Below, one piece after another: positions 35,401-43,260 of a DNA stretch of 64,000 nucleotides. The notes under the pieces are model-generated. The model did not search any database. It worked only from the letters and a program-made list of their open reading frames with translations, and was not told the DNA's origin. The DNA lies in contig WNNJ02000171.1 in assembly GCA_012934845.2 (NCBI GenBank), positions 124,001-188,000 on the forward strand, given 5' to 3'. The DNA comes from Pomphorhynchus laevis (taxonomy: Eukaryota; Acanthocephala; Palaeacanthocephala; Echinorhynchida; Pomphorhynchidae). Within the stretch, counting starts at the first letter, position 1. Every line of letters begins with the position of its first letter. The translations under genes were made by a program, and so were the position numbers.

Positions 35401-36978
35401 TTGTCGCTGCACTCGTTGGATCCTTGATGGATACGACATGTATAATAGTAGTGCACGGATGTGCTGAGTAAGCAAAGGTCCAGGATTTCTTTCGAAATAC
35501 GGCATTTATACTAAATGGTGTTGCTCGTTAGACTGGTGTTCGAAAGTGTCGGATACGCCTTCATTTACAATGTCTCACAGGCTACCGAAACGACCAGAAG
35601 GTACTTCATTCCACTGATGAGTGTTGCCATGTACTCCATTATTTCGATGCTGAAGTGGTTGTCTAGAAGTGACGTGGTGACTAAAAGTCGTGAATCAAAG
35701 TCCAGTCTATCAAGTAACACCATTTTGTATAAATGCCGTATTTCGAAAGAAATCCTGGACCGTTTTCTTCTCATTACATTCTTGGACTACAATTAAATAT
35801 GCCGCATTCATTAAAGATCCAACGGGTGCAGCGACAATTAGCAATAACCTATGCTTAGTGTTTAAGGACGGTCTGCACAGCAATTCGATCTTGTAAATAG
35901 TGTAAGCCTCAGTATATATAATCCAAAGGACATTTAGTAATACTAGCTGATTTTGCCAACATCCTCTGTCTCGGTTTTATATAGTTTACTAAAAGCTTCA
36001 GTTAAGTACAATTGAAAATATTTCTTAGAAAACAAATTTAACATACTTCATTAAACGGAGATATCGTCGATACAACACATATAAGTCCGGCATCTGCCAT
36101 CATTTTAGCAACTTCCGCTGCTCTACGAATGTTTTCAAATCTGTCTGAATTACTAAATCCCAGTGATTTGTTCAGTCCGGCCCGTAAGATATCTCCATCT
36201 ATATTGTAAGTTGCACAAGCATGAAATTTTTCCAAATGTTCACATAGCGCCAGAGCAAGAGTAGTTTTACCAGAGCAAGGTAATCCTAAAATACAAGTAT
36301 CAACAGAAAGTAAACGAATTCACATTTCAAATAGTTTAGTTTTACTTCGTCATTTATTGATGGAACACAATACTTAAATTTAAAATTATTGATTTAATAG
36401 AGGGTGAGTGTGTACCCCACTATACTACACGTCTAGAGGTGCGAGAGATAAATTTCGAAAAGTCGAACATTAAATGCATTTATCGCAAACCGAAGGCTCT
36501 TTGCAAACGGTCCAGAATTAAACAGATTTGACTGAATGAGTTTGATCTACAGTGACATAAAGATTTATAAATATTGTCTATAAAAATTTCAAAACCATAA
36601 TATGATAAATTTCATAACAAACAAGATATATTTTGAGAGCTTTGTCATCATCAATGAGCAAAATCGTTACAAATTTTAAACACGATACTTGATTATACAA
36701 TAAATATTAAATCTTATAAACACATTTTTAAATAGATTATTTTTAGATACAAATACGTTATAACCCCTAAAAATATTATCAATCAATTCGTAAAGGAATA
36801 TGCATTAGGAATGCTAAAGTTGTCACACGTTAATCATAGATTGTTAAATAAAAGCGTTTCCTGAGCAAATTACGATAATACATACATTACTGTGTCATGT
36901 TTATAAATTAAGCTTACCTGTGAACCAGATTGTGCATCCTTTTGTTTTTTTACTGGTATCATTTGATGTCACTTGCAT
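8258..36978 (-). CDS. PAPSS: Bifunctional 3'-phosphoadenosine 5'-phosphosulfate synthase, 11 coding exons
   Basis: Makes PAPS, the sulfate donor of sulfotransferases: the ATP sulfurylase part forms APS from ATP and sulfate, the APS kinase part phosphorylates it. Exons on the minus strand: 36978-36918, 36285-36047, 32749-32611, 31907-31780, 29934-29689, 28001-27887, 20881-20676, 18898-18767, 13415-13280, 10785-10523, 8494-8258. All introns are GT-AG and phases match, giving about 633 residues (human enzymes: 614-624). Kinase: P-loop GLPCSGKTT (21-29), [31 protein letters not shown]. Sulfurylase: QVRN and HNGH (432-441), VGRDPAG (532-538). Oddities: a linker about 45 residues longer than in vertebrates (exon 5), and an unsure start. 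The frame stays open upstream of the chosen ATG as far as a TAA near 37,030 and reads SSRFKKG, like the vertebrate SRNKRG, so a further 5' exon is likely. Introns are full of mobile DNA. Confidence 0.95.
9514..9746. repeat. Foldback (MITE-like) repeat, about 230 bp
   Basis: Arms of roughly 95-100 bp (9,514-9,612 and 9,652-9,746) are inverted copies with few differences, joined by about 40 nt. Inner arm ends read ATCGTCAGGAA and TTCCTGACGAT. No coding capacity. It sits in PAPSS intron 10. Confidence 0.75.
10165..10265 (-). repeat. Solo fragment of the Penelope-like 3' block
   Basis: Contains ACTGCTGTGTTATCAGGTTTC followed by a diverged copy of the rest of the structured block found after the RT in the young copies. 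The second helix strands are eroded. Intron 10 of PAPSS. Confidence 0.5.
10523..10785 (-). CDS. PAPSS: PAPSS exon 10: ATP sulfurylase
   Basis: Reads [52 protein letters not shown] and YDPTHGGK, among the most conserved segments of animal PAPS synthase. V-G-R-D-P-A-G binds the nucleotide. Donor AAG|GTAATA. Confidence 0.96.
10786..13279 (-). other. PAPSS intron 9, no gene seen
   Basis: About 2.5 kb, AT-rich, no ORF I can support. 11,690-11,820 shares short stretches (TTGGCTTATAA, CAGAATAAA, TCATCAAAATTTC) with 19,720-19,845, suggesting an old dispersed repeat. 12,835-12,900 also looks like a repeat edge. Confidence 0.4.
13280..13415 (-). CDS. PAPSS: PAPSS exon 9: ATP sulfurylase catalytic motifs
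   Basis: Reads [20 protein letters not shown] then [12 protein letters not shown]. Carries both nucleotide-binding motifs, Q-V-R-N and H-N-G-H, intact. The donor follows the first base of the Gly codon in HPLGGW. The LINE in the upstream intron starts only about 97 nt from this exon's acceptor. Confidence 0.95.
13475..13511. repeat. Target-site-like repeats 5' of the LINE
   Basis: ATTGTACACTAAA at 13,475-13,487 and ATTGTACACTAA at 13,500-13,511. The same 13-mer recurs at 16,398-16,410 straight after the LINE. One of the 5' copies is the likely partner of the 3' copy as target duplication. Confidence 0.65.
13655..15112 (+). pseudogene. LINE reverse transcriptase, N-terminal 485 residues up to the internal stop
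   Basis: Open frame holding all RT motifs of the retrotransposon at 13.5-16.4 kb. The N-terminal [15 protein letters not shown] segment belongs to the region before RT, and the true start lies further 5' and has been lost. Motif A DFENAF, motif [13 protein letters not shown] and motif C YLDD are intact. It stops at TAG 15,110-15,112 within the thumb region, and the next part continues in the same frame. Confidence 0.8.
15113..16396 (+). pseudogene. LINE C-terminal thumb, zinc finger and nuclease domains
   Basis: Same frame as the RT before the TAG. It begins [20 protein letters not shown], passes [10 protein letters not shown], and carries CECG-HGLDC-RHNRH (zinc-knuckle-like) from 15,764 and KRPDG...VWDF plus EDRKKAKY, the presumed nuclease site. 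It ends at a stop at 16,394-16,396, shortly before the flanking repeat ATTGTACACTAA. Confidence 0.75.
16851..17165. repeat. Direct repeat copy A (about 310 bp)
   Basis: Pairs with copy B at 17,315-17,617. Shared stretches include TGCATCAGGCACTAAATTCC, CTCATGAGGAGGCATAAACA and AGTCGCTACGTAT. Differences and small indels suggest moderate age. No coding capacity. A tail near 16,665-16,690 resembles the repeat family at 33-36 kb. Confidence 0.75.
17315..17617. repeat. Direct repeat copy B (about 300 bp)
   Basis: Second copy of the repeat at 16,851-17,165, same orientation, offset about 460 bp. Could be a tandem duplication or two insertions of one non-coding element in PAPSS intron 8. Confidence 0.75.
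18085..18480 (+). pseudogene. Merlin-like (ISXO2-type) transposase fragment
   Basis: Three-frame reading gives, in order, [20 protein letters not shown], then [32 protein letters not shown] and [15 protein letters not shown], then YCRSINHK. The K-C-x4-C-R-K-S ... SIF...L...Q-x-x-Y ... K-T ... Y-C-R order is that of ISXO2/Merlin transposases (zinc ribbon, then the start of the DDE fold). The catalytic part is missing and frames shift, so this is a remnant. Assignment is from motif order only. PAPSS intron 8. Confidence 0.45.
18767..18898 (-). CDS. PAPSS: PAPSS exon 8: ATP sulfurylase
   Basis: Forty-four codons: [20 protein letters not shown] then NDGLDHYRL and LKELRQQ-like residues ([12 protein letters not shown]). 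Matches G-D-W-L-V/I-G-G-D-L and W-N-D-G-L-D-x-Y-R-L of the family. Donor AAT|GTTAGT. Confidence 0.93.
20676..20881 (-). CDS. PAPSS: PAPSS exon 7: ATP sulfurylase N-terminal part
   Basis: The acceptor TTGTAG fits the phase left by exon 6. Reads [11 protein letters not shown], then [20 protein letters not shown] and [12 protein letters not shown], matching vertebrate [20 protein letters not shown] and WGTT--HP-I. Donor CAA|GTATGT. It is separated from exon 6 by a 7-kb intron that holds the satellite and a Penelope-like palindrome. Confidence 0.93.
21565..21684. repeat. Foldback repeat with inverted ends, 120 bp
   Basis: Perfect inverted ends ATGTCATCATCGGGACT (21,565 on) and AGTCCCGATGATGACAT (to 21,684), with a partly self-complementary AT-rich centre. 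MITE-like; no protein. It lies just left of the satellite in PAPSS intron 6. Confidence 0.7.
21935..24505. repeat. Satellite: about 120 tandem 21-bp monomers
   Basis: The consensus 21-mer is AACAACAACG followed directly by TTATTGCTTGC. Three monomer types form blocks: AACAACAACG (about 22,200-23,450), AACAACGACG (23,450-23,715) and AACCACGACG (23,715-24,470, apart from a disturbed patch at 23,775-23,960). Two monomers near 23,055 and 23,115 are 18 bp long. Left-edge units (21,935-22,080) are diverged and alternate with 20-bp forms. Because 21 is a multiple of three and the monomer has no stop, several frames on both strands stay open for hundreds of codons; these are not genes. Each monomer holds one CpG inside ACGTT. 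The array lies in PAPSS intron 6. Confidence 0.97.
24985..26660 (+). mobile_element. Penelope-like element, 5'-truncated, RT frame open
   Basis: Carries a 437-residue open frame (24,970-26,283) covering most of the [28 protein letters not shown] (motif A), GVPMGGNSS (motif B), [11 protein letters not shown] (motif C), LDMNIKL, then a basic C-terminus. The 3' region follows (26,284-26,660) with the structured block at 26,351-26,407 and the terminal CTCAGTTAGCTGATTTAATT. The N-terminal nuclease half is absent. It is nearly identical to the copies at 49.4-55.8 kb, so it is young. It forms the left arm of a palindrome with the next feature. Confidence 0.9.
26351..26407 (+). other. Conserved pseudoknot-forming block (best copy)
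   Basis: GGCCCC (26,351-26,356) pairs with GGGGCC (26,382-26,387); CTGCTATG (26,358-26,365) pairs with CATAGCAG (26,400-26,407). Strand order a-b-a'-b' means the helices interleave. Between b and a' lie 16 nt without any C; between a' and b' lies GAAACCTGATAG. Also found at 43,091, 50,572, 53,059 and 55,529 (plus) and about 6,750-6,815, 26,938-26,994, 28,255-28,312 and 62,463-62,520 (minus). Confidence 0.7.
26685..27374 (-). mobile_element. Penelope-like 3' part, inverted, tail-to-tail with the previous copy
   Basis: Minus-strand copy holding the terminal repeat, the structured block (about 26,938-26,994) and the last 110 RT codons (27,062-27,372). It mirrors 25,967-26,660 with very few differences; a 24-nt spacer (26,661-26,684) lies between. 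The spacer itself is an inverted copy of sequence at 27,660-27,685, so this copy landed inside the left arm of a foldback repeat. Confidence 0.9.
27385..27690. repeat. Foldback repeat interrupted by a Penelope-like insertion
   Basis: 27,385-27,485 and 27,562-27,660 are inverted copies (shared GAATGATAAAGTATGTAATG and AGAGATGGTAAACCACATTG, read on opposite strands) around a 76-nt loop. The left arm continues on the far side of the Penelope-like insert as 26,661-26,684. Confidence 0.75.
27887..28001 (-). CDS. PAPSS: PAPSS exon 6: start of ATP sulfurylase
   Basis: Reads [20 protein letters not shown] then [18 protein letters not shown], matching the conserved W-V-Q, W-A-x-P-L-x-G-F-M-R-E start of the sulfurylase domain. 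Donor A|GTAAGT, phase 1. A Penelope-like 3' end begins about 50 nt upstream of its acceptor. Confidence 0.93.
28045..28470 (-). mobile_element. Penelope-like 3' end, old copy
   Basis: Minus-strand terminus with ACTGAGTCTACGTATTTTAT at 28,066 on, the structured block at about 28,255-28,312 with wobble and mismatch changes, and a trace of the RT tail. It begins 50 nt from the acceptor of PAPSS exon 6. Confidence 0.7.
28655..28765 (-). repeat. Penelope-like terminal fragment
   Basis: Starts with AGATTAGATAACTGAGTCTG, the terminus seen in the other copies, then AT-rich 3' region; the structured block is lacking. Second terminal fragment within 0.7 kb. Confidence 0.55.
28785..29035. repeat. Foldback repeat, about 250 bp
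   Basis: The core inverted pair at 28,853-28,925 carries AGAAGTCAACGTAAAATTT and its complement around about 10 nt. Outer arms share ATTAATATAGGTTTA and ATAATATTATATAA stretches. No coding content. PAPSS intron 5. Confidence 0.65.
29689..29934 (-). CDS. PAPSS: PAPSS exon 5: kinase-sulfurylase linker, expanded
   Basis: Eighty-two codons in phase 0 at both ends. Begins [16 protein letters not shown] and ends [10 protein letters not shown], which meets IDAQWVQ of exon 6 just as vertebrate LPALKINK meets VDMQWVQ. The middle is polar and has no counterpart I recognise in the vertebrate linker, making the linker about twice the usual length. Donor AAG|GTAAAA. Confidence 0.85.
30154..30336. repeat. 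Foldback (MITE-like) repeat, 183 bp
   Basis: Arms of about 55 bp: GAAGGAAGTGAGTGAAAAG at the left edge and its near-complement at the right edge, with ATCACAATATTTC and GAAATACTGTGAT further in. A similar pattern recurs at 46,355-46,505. PAPSS intron 4. Confidence 0.7.
31780..31907 (-). CDS. PAPSS: PAPSS exon 4: end of APS kinase
   Basis: Reads [20 protein letters not shown] then a helix ending SAERCL. FTGIDS-YE-P is the APS kinase signature that binds APS. Acceptor TTTAG, donor CTG|GTAAGA. Confidence 0.92.
32611..32749 (-). CDS. PAPSS: PAPSS exon 3: APS kinase lid region
   Basis: Reads [38 protein letters not shown]. The D-V-K-G-L-Y-K-K-A stretch is the conserved lid next to the nucleotide site. 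Phase 1 at its 3' end matches the next exon. Confidence 0.92.
33075..33500. repeat. Dispersed repeat family member with tandem insert
   Basis: Carries modules also seen at 35.07-35.93 kb: GGTGCGCGGATGTGTTGAGT, CAGCAATTCGAACTGGTAAA, ACAACCGAAACGACCAAAG and GTGTTGCCGAGTACTCCATC. A block of 16-bp repeats interrupts it. Non-coding. PAPSS intron 2. Confidence 0.7.
33159..33270. repeat. Tandem repeat: 16 bp x 7
   Basis: Seven units of CAACGATAACATTATT with one base change in the fourth, flanked on both sides by ACGAGTGCA, which may mark the ends of the expansion. Confidence 0.9.
34573..35028. repeat. Large foldback repeat, about 455 bp
   Basis: Arms of about 190 bp. The best-matched part reads AAAAAGGCTTCTGCCGAAAC (right arm) against its complement at 34,717-34,736. 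Arm ends share TTAGTTAATA and a T-rich/A-rich ATAATAAAATAA stretch. No protein. PAPSS intron 2. Confidence 0.8.
35075..35935. repeat. Two neighbouring repeat copies with individually inverted modules
   Basis: Copy 1 (35,075-35,440) reads head, module A, module B. Copy 2 (35,445-35,935) has the same head (GTGCACGGATGTGCTGAGTA) in the same direction, but module A (35,560-35,745) and module B (35,810-35,925) are each reverse-complemented and stand in the same order. Short ORFs here are incidental. Same family as 33,075-33,500. PAPSS intron 2, less than 120 bp from exon 2. Confidence 0.75.
36047..36285 (-). CDS. PAPSS: PAPSS exon 2: APS kinase P-loop and substrate site
   Basis: Eighty codons. 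Opens with the Walker A motif GLPCSGKTT (usual form GLSGAGKTT), then [27 protein letters not shown] and [15 protein letters not shown], which line up without gaps with animal APS kinases. Acceptor TTTTAG, donor GAA|GTATGT. Confidence 0.93.
36918..36978 (-). CDS. PAPSS: PAPSS exon 1 as found (start of APS kinase)
   Basis: Encodes [20 protein letters not shown] plus the first base of the next codon. KGCTIWFTG matches the vertebrate RGCTVWLTG that opens the APS kinase fold. The donor is G|GTAAGC. Coding potential continues upstream for about 17 codons (ISSRFKKGVNRK before the Met), resembling the vertebrate SRNKRG segment. The exon may therefore extend to an acceptor near 37,015 and the true start may be in an exon further right that I could not find. 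Confidence 0.8.
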
Positions 36979-37639
36979 TTTACGATTGACACCCTTTTTA
37001 AATCGGCTTGAAATACAGGTAGCTTTCGGATTTTTTTACAATTGTACCAGATAGCAGATAAAAAAAGCGCGAAAATAACAGATTTCTACAATCAGGAAAA
37101 TTTACATAAATACAAAAATATCAGTTCTAATTAAAGCAAAAAAGGTAGCGGTAAAGCGAAAAATTATATCTTTCTTGTTTTAGTAATAAATCCTACAGAT
37201 AACATTGATCTTTAAATTAATAAAATGTGGCACAAAGATAGTGTTCGACTTTCCAGAATTACATCACTTATAAAAAGAGAAATATTAATTATATTTATCA
37301 CACTCGATGCTACCTACAGTGTTTAAAGAGGAATGCGAAAAATGTCAATCAACTGTAGTTGATAATAATTCTTAGGTGTATGTGTTAAGTTGTGTTGTAT
37401 TACATTCTCAATAGCTGAGCTTTCAAACGAGTTGTTACGATTGCAAATAACGTATTTATGCTCGATGTATATTTTCCAAAGAGCAAATAAGTAACTTTTA
37501 ACATCAAGAGTAGCTTTTTTAGTAAAACACTAATAAATTTTTTTAAGTATTAATGTTTAATGAAACTTATTATTAGTGTAAGTTGTTTTTAAATTTGGAA
37601 TTTTGGAATAGGATCAATAAAATACTATTTTATTTCTTA

Positions 37640-37800
37640 TATTTCACTAGCTGCTGCTCGCATCAACAGAAACAAACAAAACGTACTTTATATTAAGGTA
37701 CATCGAAAACAAACAAAGCGTATCATAAACACAAAATATGTTTTGTTTATGTTTATAATTATGCTAGTAACAGCAGCTAGCGAAATATAAAAATAAATTA
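37640..37800. repeat. Foldback repeat, about 160 bp
   Basis: TATATTTCACTAGCTGCTGCT at the left and AGCAGCTAGCGAAATATA at the right are near-complements; the centre is diverged. Non-coding. Confidence 0.6.
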
Positions 37801-37847
37801 GTGTTTTGATCGATACTGCGGCAAAATTTCAAATTAAAAAGTCGGAA

Positions 37848-37915
37848 GGCGGCGTGTTGGATTGGTTAAAGGGCTCAGATCCCACTGGATCTGAGGCCGT
37901 AATATAGGAAGTCTA
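37848..37915 (+). repeat. Possible tRNA-derived SINE head
   Basis: TGGATTGGTTAAAGGG resembles a Pol III A box (compare TGGCCGAGTGGTTAAGG of Leu/Ser tRNAs) and is followed by a perfect 9-bp hairpin, CTCAGATCC-CACT-GGATCTGAG, where an anticodon arm would lie. I see no convincing B box, so this is weak. Confidence 0.25.
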
Positions 37916-40199
37916 AAAAATGGATTGTCTTTGACTTTTCTGACCTGTTTGTTTCATGGCTGTTTCTATTTTTAGTTATTTATCGGTTGGTAGTTATTAA
38001 GAAAATTCTTATTTATTTATAAATTAAAAATGAATGGATTAATATTATTATTCTTTAACTGTAAGCATAAATAGTCATTGTAATTAATGCTTAGAATTTT
38101 CGACTGATAAGTGAATAGAGTTAAACAAGTCCACGGTGACTATCAGGTGCCGATGCAACTTCTACTTAGCACACATGTGGATAGGTGATTATGTGATTAT
38201 GATATATAATGCGTGATGAAATTGCTTGGACTTTTCGCTCCTTTAAGTTGTTTAAATCATTTGTAAAATCGTTTATTACATAACTTTTAATTAAAATATT
38301 GACCTGGAATCAATTCTAGATGCTTTGCATAAGAATAAATCGTGTCAGATCATTTTCCGTGGTAAATAAAACTGCGTTATAACTTTGTTTGGACGATATT
38401 ACTAGCTTACACATTGTTGGGAGGTATATAATACTAGTTAAAACAAATACATTTTTCACGTCAGTTTTGGTACACTATACAGAGGTGTAATTGTTTGATC
38501 AATTATGTATAAAAACAACTAAAACGACACGATTCGAAAAATCTTATCTTCTGTGAAACCTCTCTTATATCGAATATTTTATTATAAATCAACTGTGTGT
38601 ATACATGTAAAAATTAATTATTTCGAATAGGACTGTGAAGTGTTCTATGTAAAAGGTAAAAAATAAGACGAGCGACTTGTAAATACAATTTTATTAACAC
38701 ACGATATAATTATATATAGCAACTTAAAAATATAATTTATTATTCTGTAAATATACTGATATCGTTGGTACCTAACCATTAAAGTATAAAATATTGAAAG
38801 TATTTGTCACTGAAACACTAAAAAGGTGTTAATTAAATACCGAATACTAATGTTTAATGAAATGTAATAAACTAATATTTGATAAAATAATTCAATGTAA
38901 GAATACATCCTACAAATAGCATTGGTTTTGAAATACATAAAAAGCGGTTACAAATATATTGTTTGAATTTATAAAATTGAAACCATGATAATAAAGAGAA
39001 AAGCGTTAATAACATTTATCACACTCGATGGTACCTGCAGTTTATAACGCAGAATGTTAAAACTCAACTATTATGCATGTAATAATTTTAGCAATGGTCA
39101 CAATATGTTGAGCAAAATACTAAAGTGTATCGAAAATTCTGATTTCATTCTTCCCTCTTGTGATCAGTGCAAACAAATATCGTGGACAAATTCGTTATTC
39201 CAATAAAGAATTATTACATTTATTGTTGAGTATATTGATAAGTGTAATTTTTAATAAGTATGACCATACTTATTAAAAATTAAGTTATTCATTGATCGTT
39301 TCCTAATTACGAATATTTATGTATTAATCGCATAGTTTAAAGTAGCAACGTCGTCTTAAAAGTTTCTCAATGAAGTTTTTCGTACTTCATCTTTTAGTCG
39401 TCTTCATCGTTAATTTGCTTTTGAAATTTGAATTATTTTAGAAAGTATATCATTTGCCATTCGAAGTACATGCGCAAGATACCATAGAAATTTTTTGATT
39501 TTCTGATTTATAAGAGTACTTAAACCGCATAGTTTGTGCACGATATCGTTTGCAATATGATTGACTGGGATTATCTAGATTATTCAAAGCCATTTGCTTT
39601 CTATTATGGTCACTCATTTTGTTAATGTGACTTTTGAATTAAAGCCTTTCGAGCCTTACAGTAGTACTTGGCGAATCATTGGGCAATAAATTTTAATTTT
39701 CGTTTTCAGTGATAGATTTATATCACGACACACTAGATTCAAGATGCTGAAAGTTGCAGTAGATATTTAAATCATTTTCATTACTTCTATGTCACAGAAG
39801 TAGTTAAATATGTGAACATGTTCAACACTGTTATACAGCTTAATTTGGCATGTTTGATAACATATAATCTGTACGCAACACTTTGAGATGTTCAAAGAAC
39901 GAGCATATGTTTTGACGCAGATCTATTTATGTTTATTATTAATTGCACATCGGAGACAGACTCTGCTAAAAAGTATATTATCTGCATGTGAGATCAGTAA
40001 GTAGGCGGTTACTCGGATGTTATCGAATTCGTTACTTGTAAGTATAAAGACATTCATCATCTGTTAGCATCTTCAGAAAATTACAATTATATTCAGAAAA
40101 TTAGATTGTAAAAATAAAATTAGATTATAAAATTTTCCTCTTTTATTTCGATCCAGCTCCAATAATTCTTAATCAATAATGCACATTATCAACTATTAA

Positions 40200-42320
40200 A
40201 AATTTACACCTTTTGTCACCACATGCTAAAATTCTTCCCTTTTTCCACGTTTGTCATTTTTGGACAATATCGATCTCATGTTACGATTGTTCTTTAAGCA
40301 AATACATGATCTTTTAACGTTAGGAATGCCTGATTTGGTTAGTCTTCTGTAGGCTTCGTCTATCTCTTTAAATATATTTTTTATTGTTGGCGTATACGTA
40401 AAGACTGCATTAAATGAATTTTGTAAATTTTCATTCATTACATCTGTGTCATTGTTTGATTTTGTTAAGAGCTGTTGCCGATATTCGTTCGATCAATATT
40501 AAATTGTCTATTGATTTGCCTCATCGAGAATCCCCTTATATGTAATTAATTTTGTAATTTGTCTCGGGTTTTCTCGAACTCTCGTCGTTCGTCGAATATA
40601 TTTTTCAATATCGCTACGCTTCATTCCTTATCATTATCCTTTTTTACTGAAGGATGATTATTACTGTTGGCATGTATGTAGGATTGTACTCCATTCATTT
40701 TGTTATGAACTGTTTTCTACTACTTTTTAAATCCATCATTGTATATCTTAGCATTCAAAAATGGCATACTATCTTCGGGTAGTATATCCAACAGAAATTC
40801 CAATTCACTAAACTTTTATAAACTATTCTAATTTAATTTTACCATGTTCCCATACAATGAGCACATCGTGTACGTAACTTTTCCATTTATTAGCTTCATA
40901 CTTTGCTGTTCAATAAATGCTGATTCCATCATGTTTACATAAATACCTGCATATGTTAGTCATATTGGAGTACCCATCGCTGTCCTTTTCTTCTGTAGAA
41001 ACAGCTTACCGTCAAATTTGAAGGTATTAGAATCTAAGACTAAACGTAGCAATGTTCATAGTCTGTTGGCTGCCGAACTTTCCATTTCGTTACTATCCAA
41101 ATGCCGACGAATAGATTGTATGCCATTGTTCGTACCAATTGATGGATATACAGATACCGCATCTACTGTCGCAAATATCGCAGTTTTACTGATCGTGGAT
41201 TTGATTTTTTTTCAAACTGACGAAAAAGTCATCTGGGCTTTCAATATATGAGTCGCACTGTTTCAATAAGGGATGTGGCTGATAATGTAAGTATTTCGAT
41301 AATAATTCTGTAGCACATCGTTCATTATTTATTATCGGTCTTCATGTAAACGCTACTTTTGCCTCATGTATCTTTAGTAAAAGGTATAAATTCCCAGGAT
41401 TTGCTGCATGCTTTATATATTTCTTATCTTCATTGAAATATGTATCTATTGTGTACTTAACTTTTTTATTGTCTTCATGTATATCCTAATCTATTTATTG
41501 GTATGTGCTTTAGTTAGTTGTCTGTATTTCTCGCGGTAGTAATTTTCCTACCCACATATTACCACCTTCTCATCTTTATCTGCTGCTAAAACAATTATAT
41601 GTTTGTTGTTAACCAGCTCCAGCAAAGCTCTATTTGTTGCCTTGTTCAGGTTACCGTTCATATCTGTGTTATGAGGGATTAGCATGTAGCGATTTAAATT
41701 GTGTTCACTTTAAATAATCATTATCCTACTCTTGTTACTTTATCACACGTTTGTTCTTTTTTTGTAAACATTATTTTAGTGGTTTTCTGTAAAGACTATT
41801 AATTAAATATGTTGAACTCTTGAGCATCAGGTACAAATTTCATTCCTAAAGAGAGTTTCAAATTGCTTTTTTTGCTATGCTTTCTTTGATCAAGTTGACA
41901 ACATTGCTTACATCTCTTTCCTGAAAAGTCCGCTATCTTCGCTTATTTAGAATTCTCCTGTTTCTTCTCACTTTTATACTTATTAAGACTAAAGGATAAA
42001 TTTATTTGTTTGTTAATAACTTTAACTTATTTCATTTTTGCTTTAATCTTAGTGAATATTCTTTTTCATCTATATCATCCATTATTTGTCCATGGCATAT
42101 GGATAGAAATCTCTCAAAATTAGGTTCCGTAAATTCCCACATATTTGTAATGCCTTAGCACATCTCTTTCCCAGAGATATGTAATGTTCTTCTTTTATCA
42201 ATGGAAAACTAACTTGCAAATTCTTTTTGATTCTTAATCCGTTCGGTACAGTCATTTCCTTCAGGTAAGACTGTAAATTATAAATATGCCCGATCCTATC
42301 TAACAAAAATTCAAAAATCA
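40200..42320 (-). mobile_element. Decayed classical Penelope element (separate lineage)
   Basis: Read on the minus strand from 42,320 down, pieces appear in family order: PNGLRIKKNLQVSFPLIKEE, then IIVLAADKDEKVVI (the DKG-type motif preceding Penelope RT), then LLKIHEA and WRPIINN with a Ser-Lys-Tyr-Leu (the PKIHK...RPI region), then YVHDVLI where the catalytic Y-x-D-D-x-L motif should be, and a later stretch around 40,438-40,226. Broken in many places. Its sequence is unlike the Naiad-type copies in this window, so two Penelope lineages are present. Confidence 0.6.
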
Positions 42321-43260
42321 AGTAAATATAAATATATGGATAAAATTGAATTATTAGAATCCTTAAATATTTTAATAAATTAAAATTATTAAACGGTAGA
42401 GACGTCGATATTTAGACAAATAAAAGGTGTTCCAATGGGAGTTACCAGTAGCTCAATTATAGCTGACTTAGTTTTAACTTTAGATAATATGAATTTGTTC
42501 ATAACTGTGTAAATAATAAATATAAACTATATAAAGATATGAAATATAAGTTCATATATGTTGATGATATATGCGTATTCAATTCTAATAATTTTTATTC
42601 AATAAGTAAACAAATTTATCCAGGTAGCCTTATTATTTATAAAACTAGCATTTATGATAAAAGAAGTATGTATAGATATGAACAATAAATTAACATAAAT
42701 TAAAACTATTATTAATTTATATCGTAAAGATGACATTTAAATTTACAAGAAATATATTTTTGAATGAGCAATCATGCATACCATATAATATAAAATATAA
42801 TACATTATATAATGAAATTTTAAGAATTGCAACAATTTGTAACGATATTGGTTTTCTTCAAATTCATTTTTGAATAATTTAATACATGCATATTTTAAAC
42901 TAGGTTACTATAAAAATACCATCAAACAAAAAATATTAAAATATAAAATCAACAAAATAATATTAAAAATAAATTTAAAATCATTAACGGAAAATGTTTA
43001 TGGATGGATAATAAATAATATACGTTGTATTAGAATAAGATACTATATAATCAAATTTCATTAGAGGAAATACATCATTAGCATGTATTTGGCCCCGCTG
43101 CTATGTTGGGTAGAGGAGTTAGGGGCTGAAACCTGATAGCATAGCAGTTCCTCCTGATGACCTCTAATTTTTATTCTGATACAACGTCTGTTATTTATTT
43201 GTCAATTCATAAAATATGACTTTTGTTTTAAATTTCAATTTTTTTTAACTTTATATAAAT
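42290..43260 (+). mobile_element. Penelope-like element fragment, old copy
   Basis: Plus-strand RT from before motif B to the end, with VPMG-type motif B and V-D-D-I-C-V-F-N as motif C, followed by the structured block at 43,091-43,147, where one strand has changed to GGGGCT so the pair becomes a G-U wobble. Broken in several places. Its left edge abuts the classical Penelope remnant, so it probably inserted there. Confidence 0.75.

Larger units (their letters stand above)
36990..40200. other. Region upstream of PAPSS exon 1, no gene recognised
   Basis: AT-rich. It may hold the missing first PAPSS exon and promoter, but I could not find them. Two related stretches, 37,265-37,345 and 38,990-39,060, share ATTTATCACACTCGATG-TACCT and appear to be a dispersed repeat. 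A foldback lies at 37,640-37,800. Confidence 0.4.

Noticed and set aside
35515-35796. A 93-residue plus-strand ORF as a gene
   Set aside because: Lies wholly in a non-coding repeat that also occurs inverted next door; the frame is not kept between copies.
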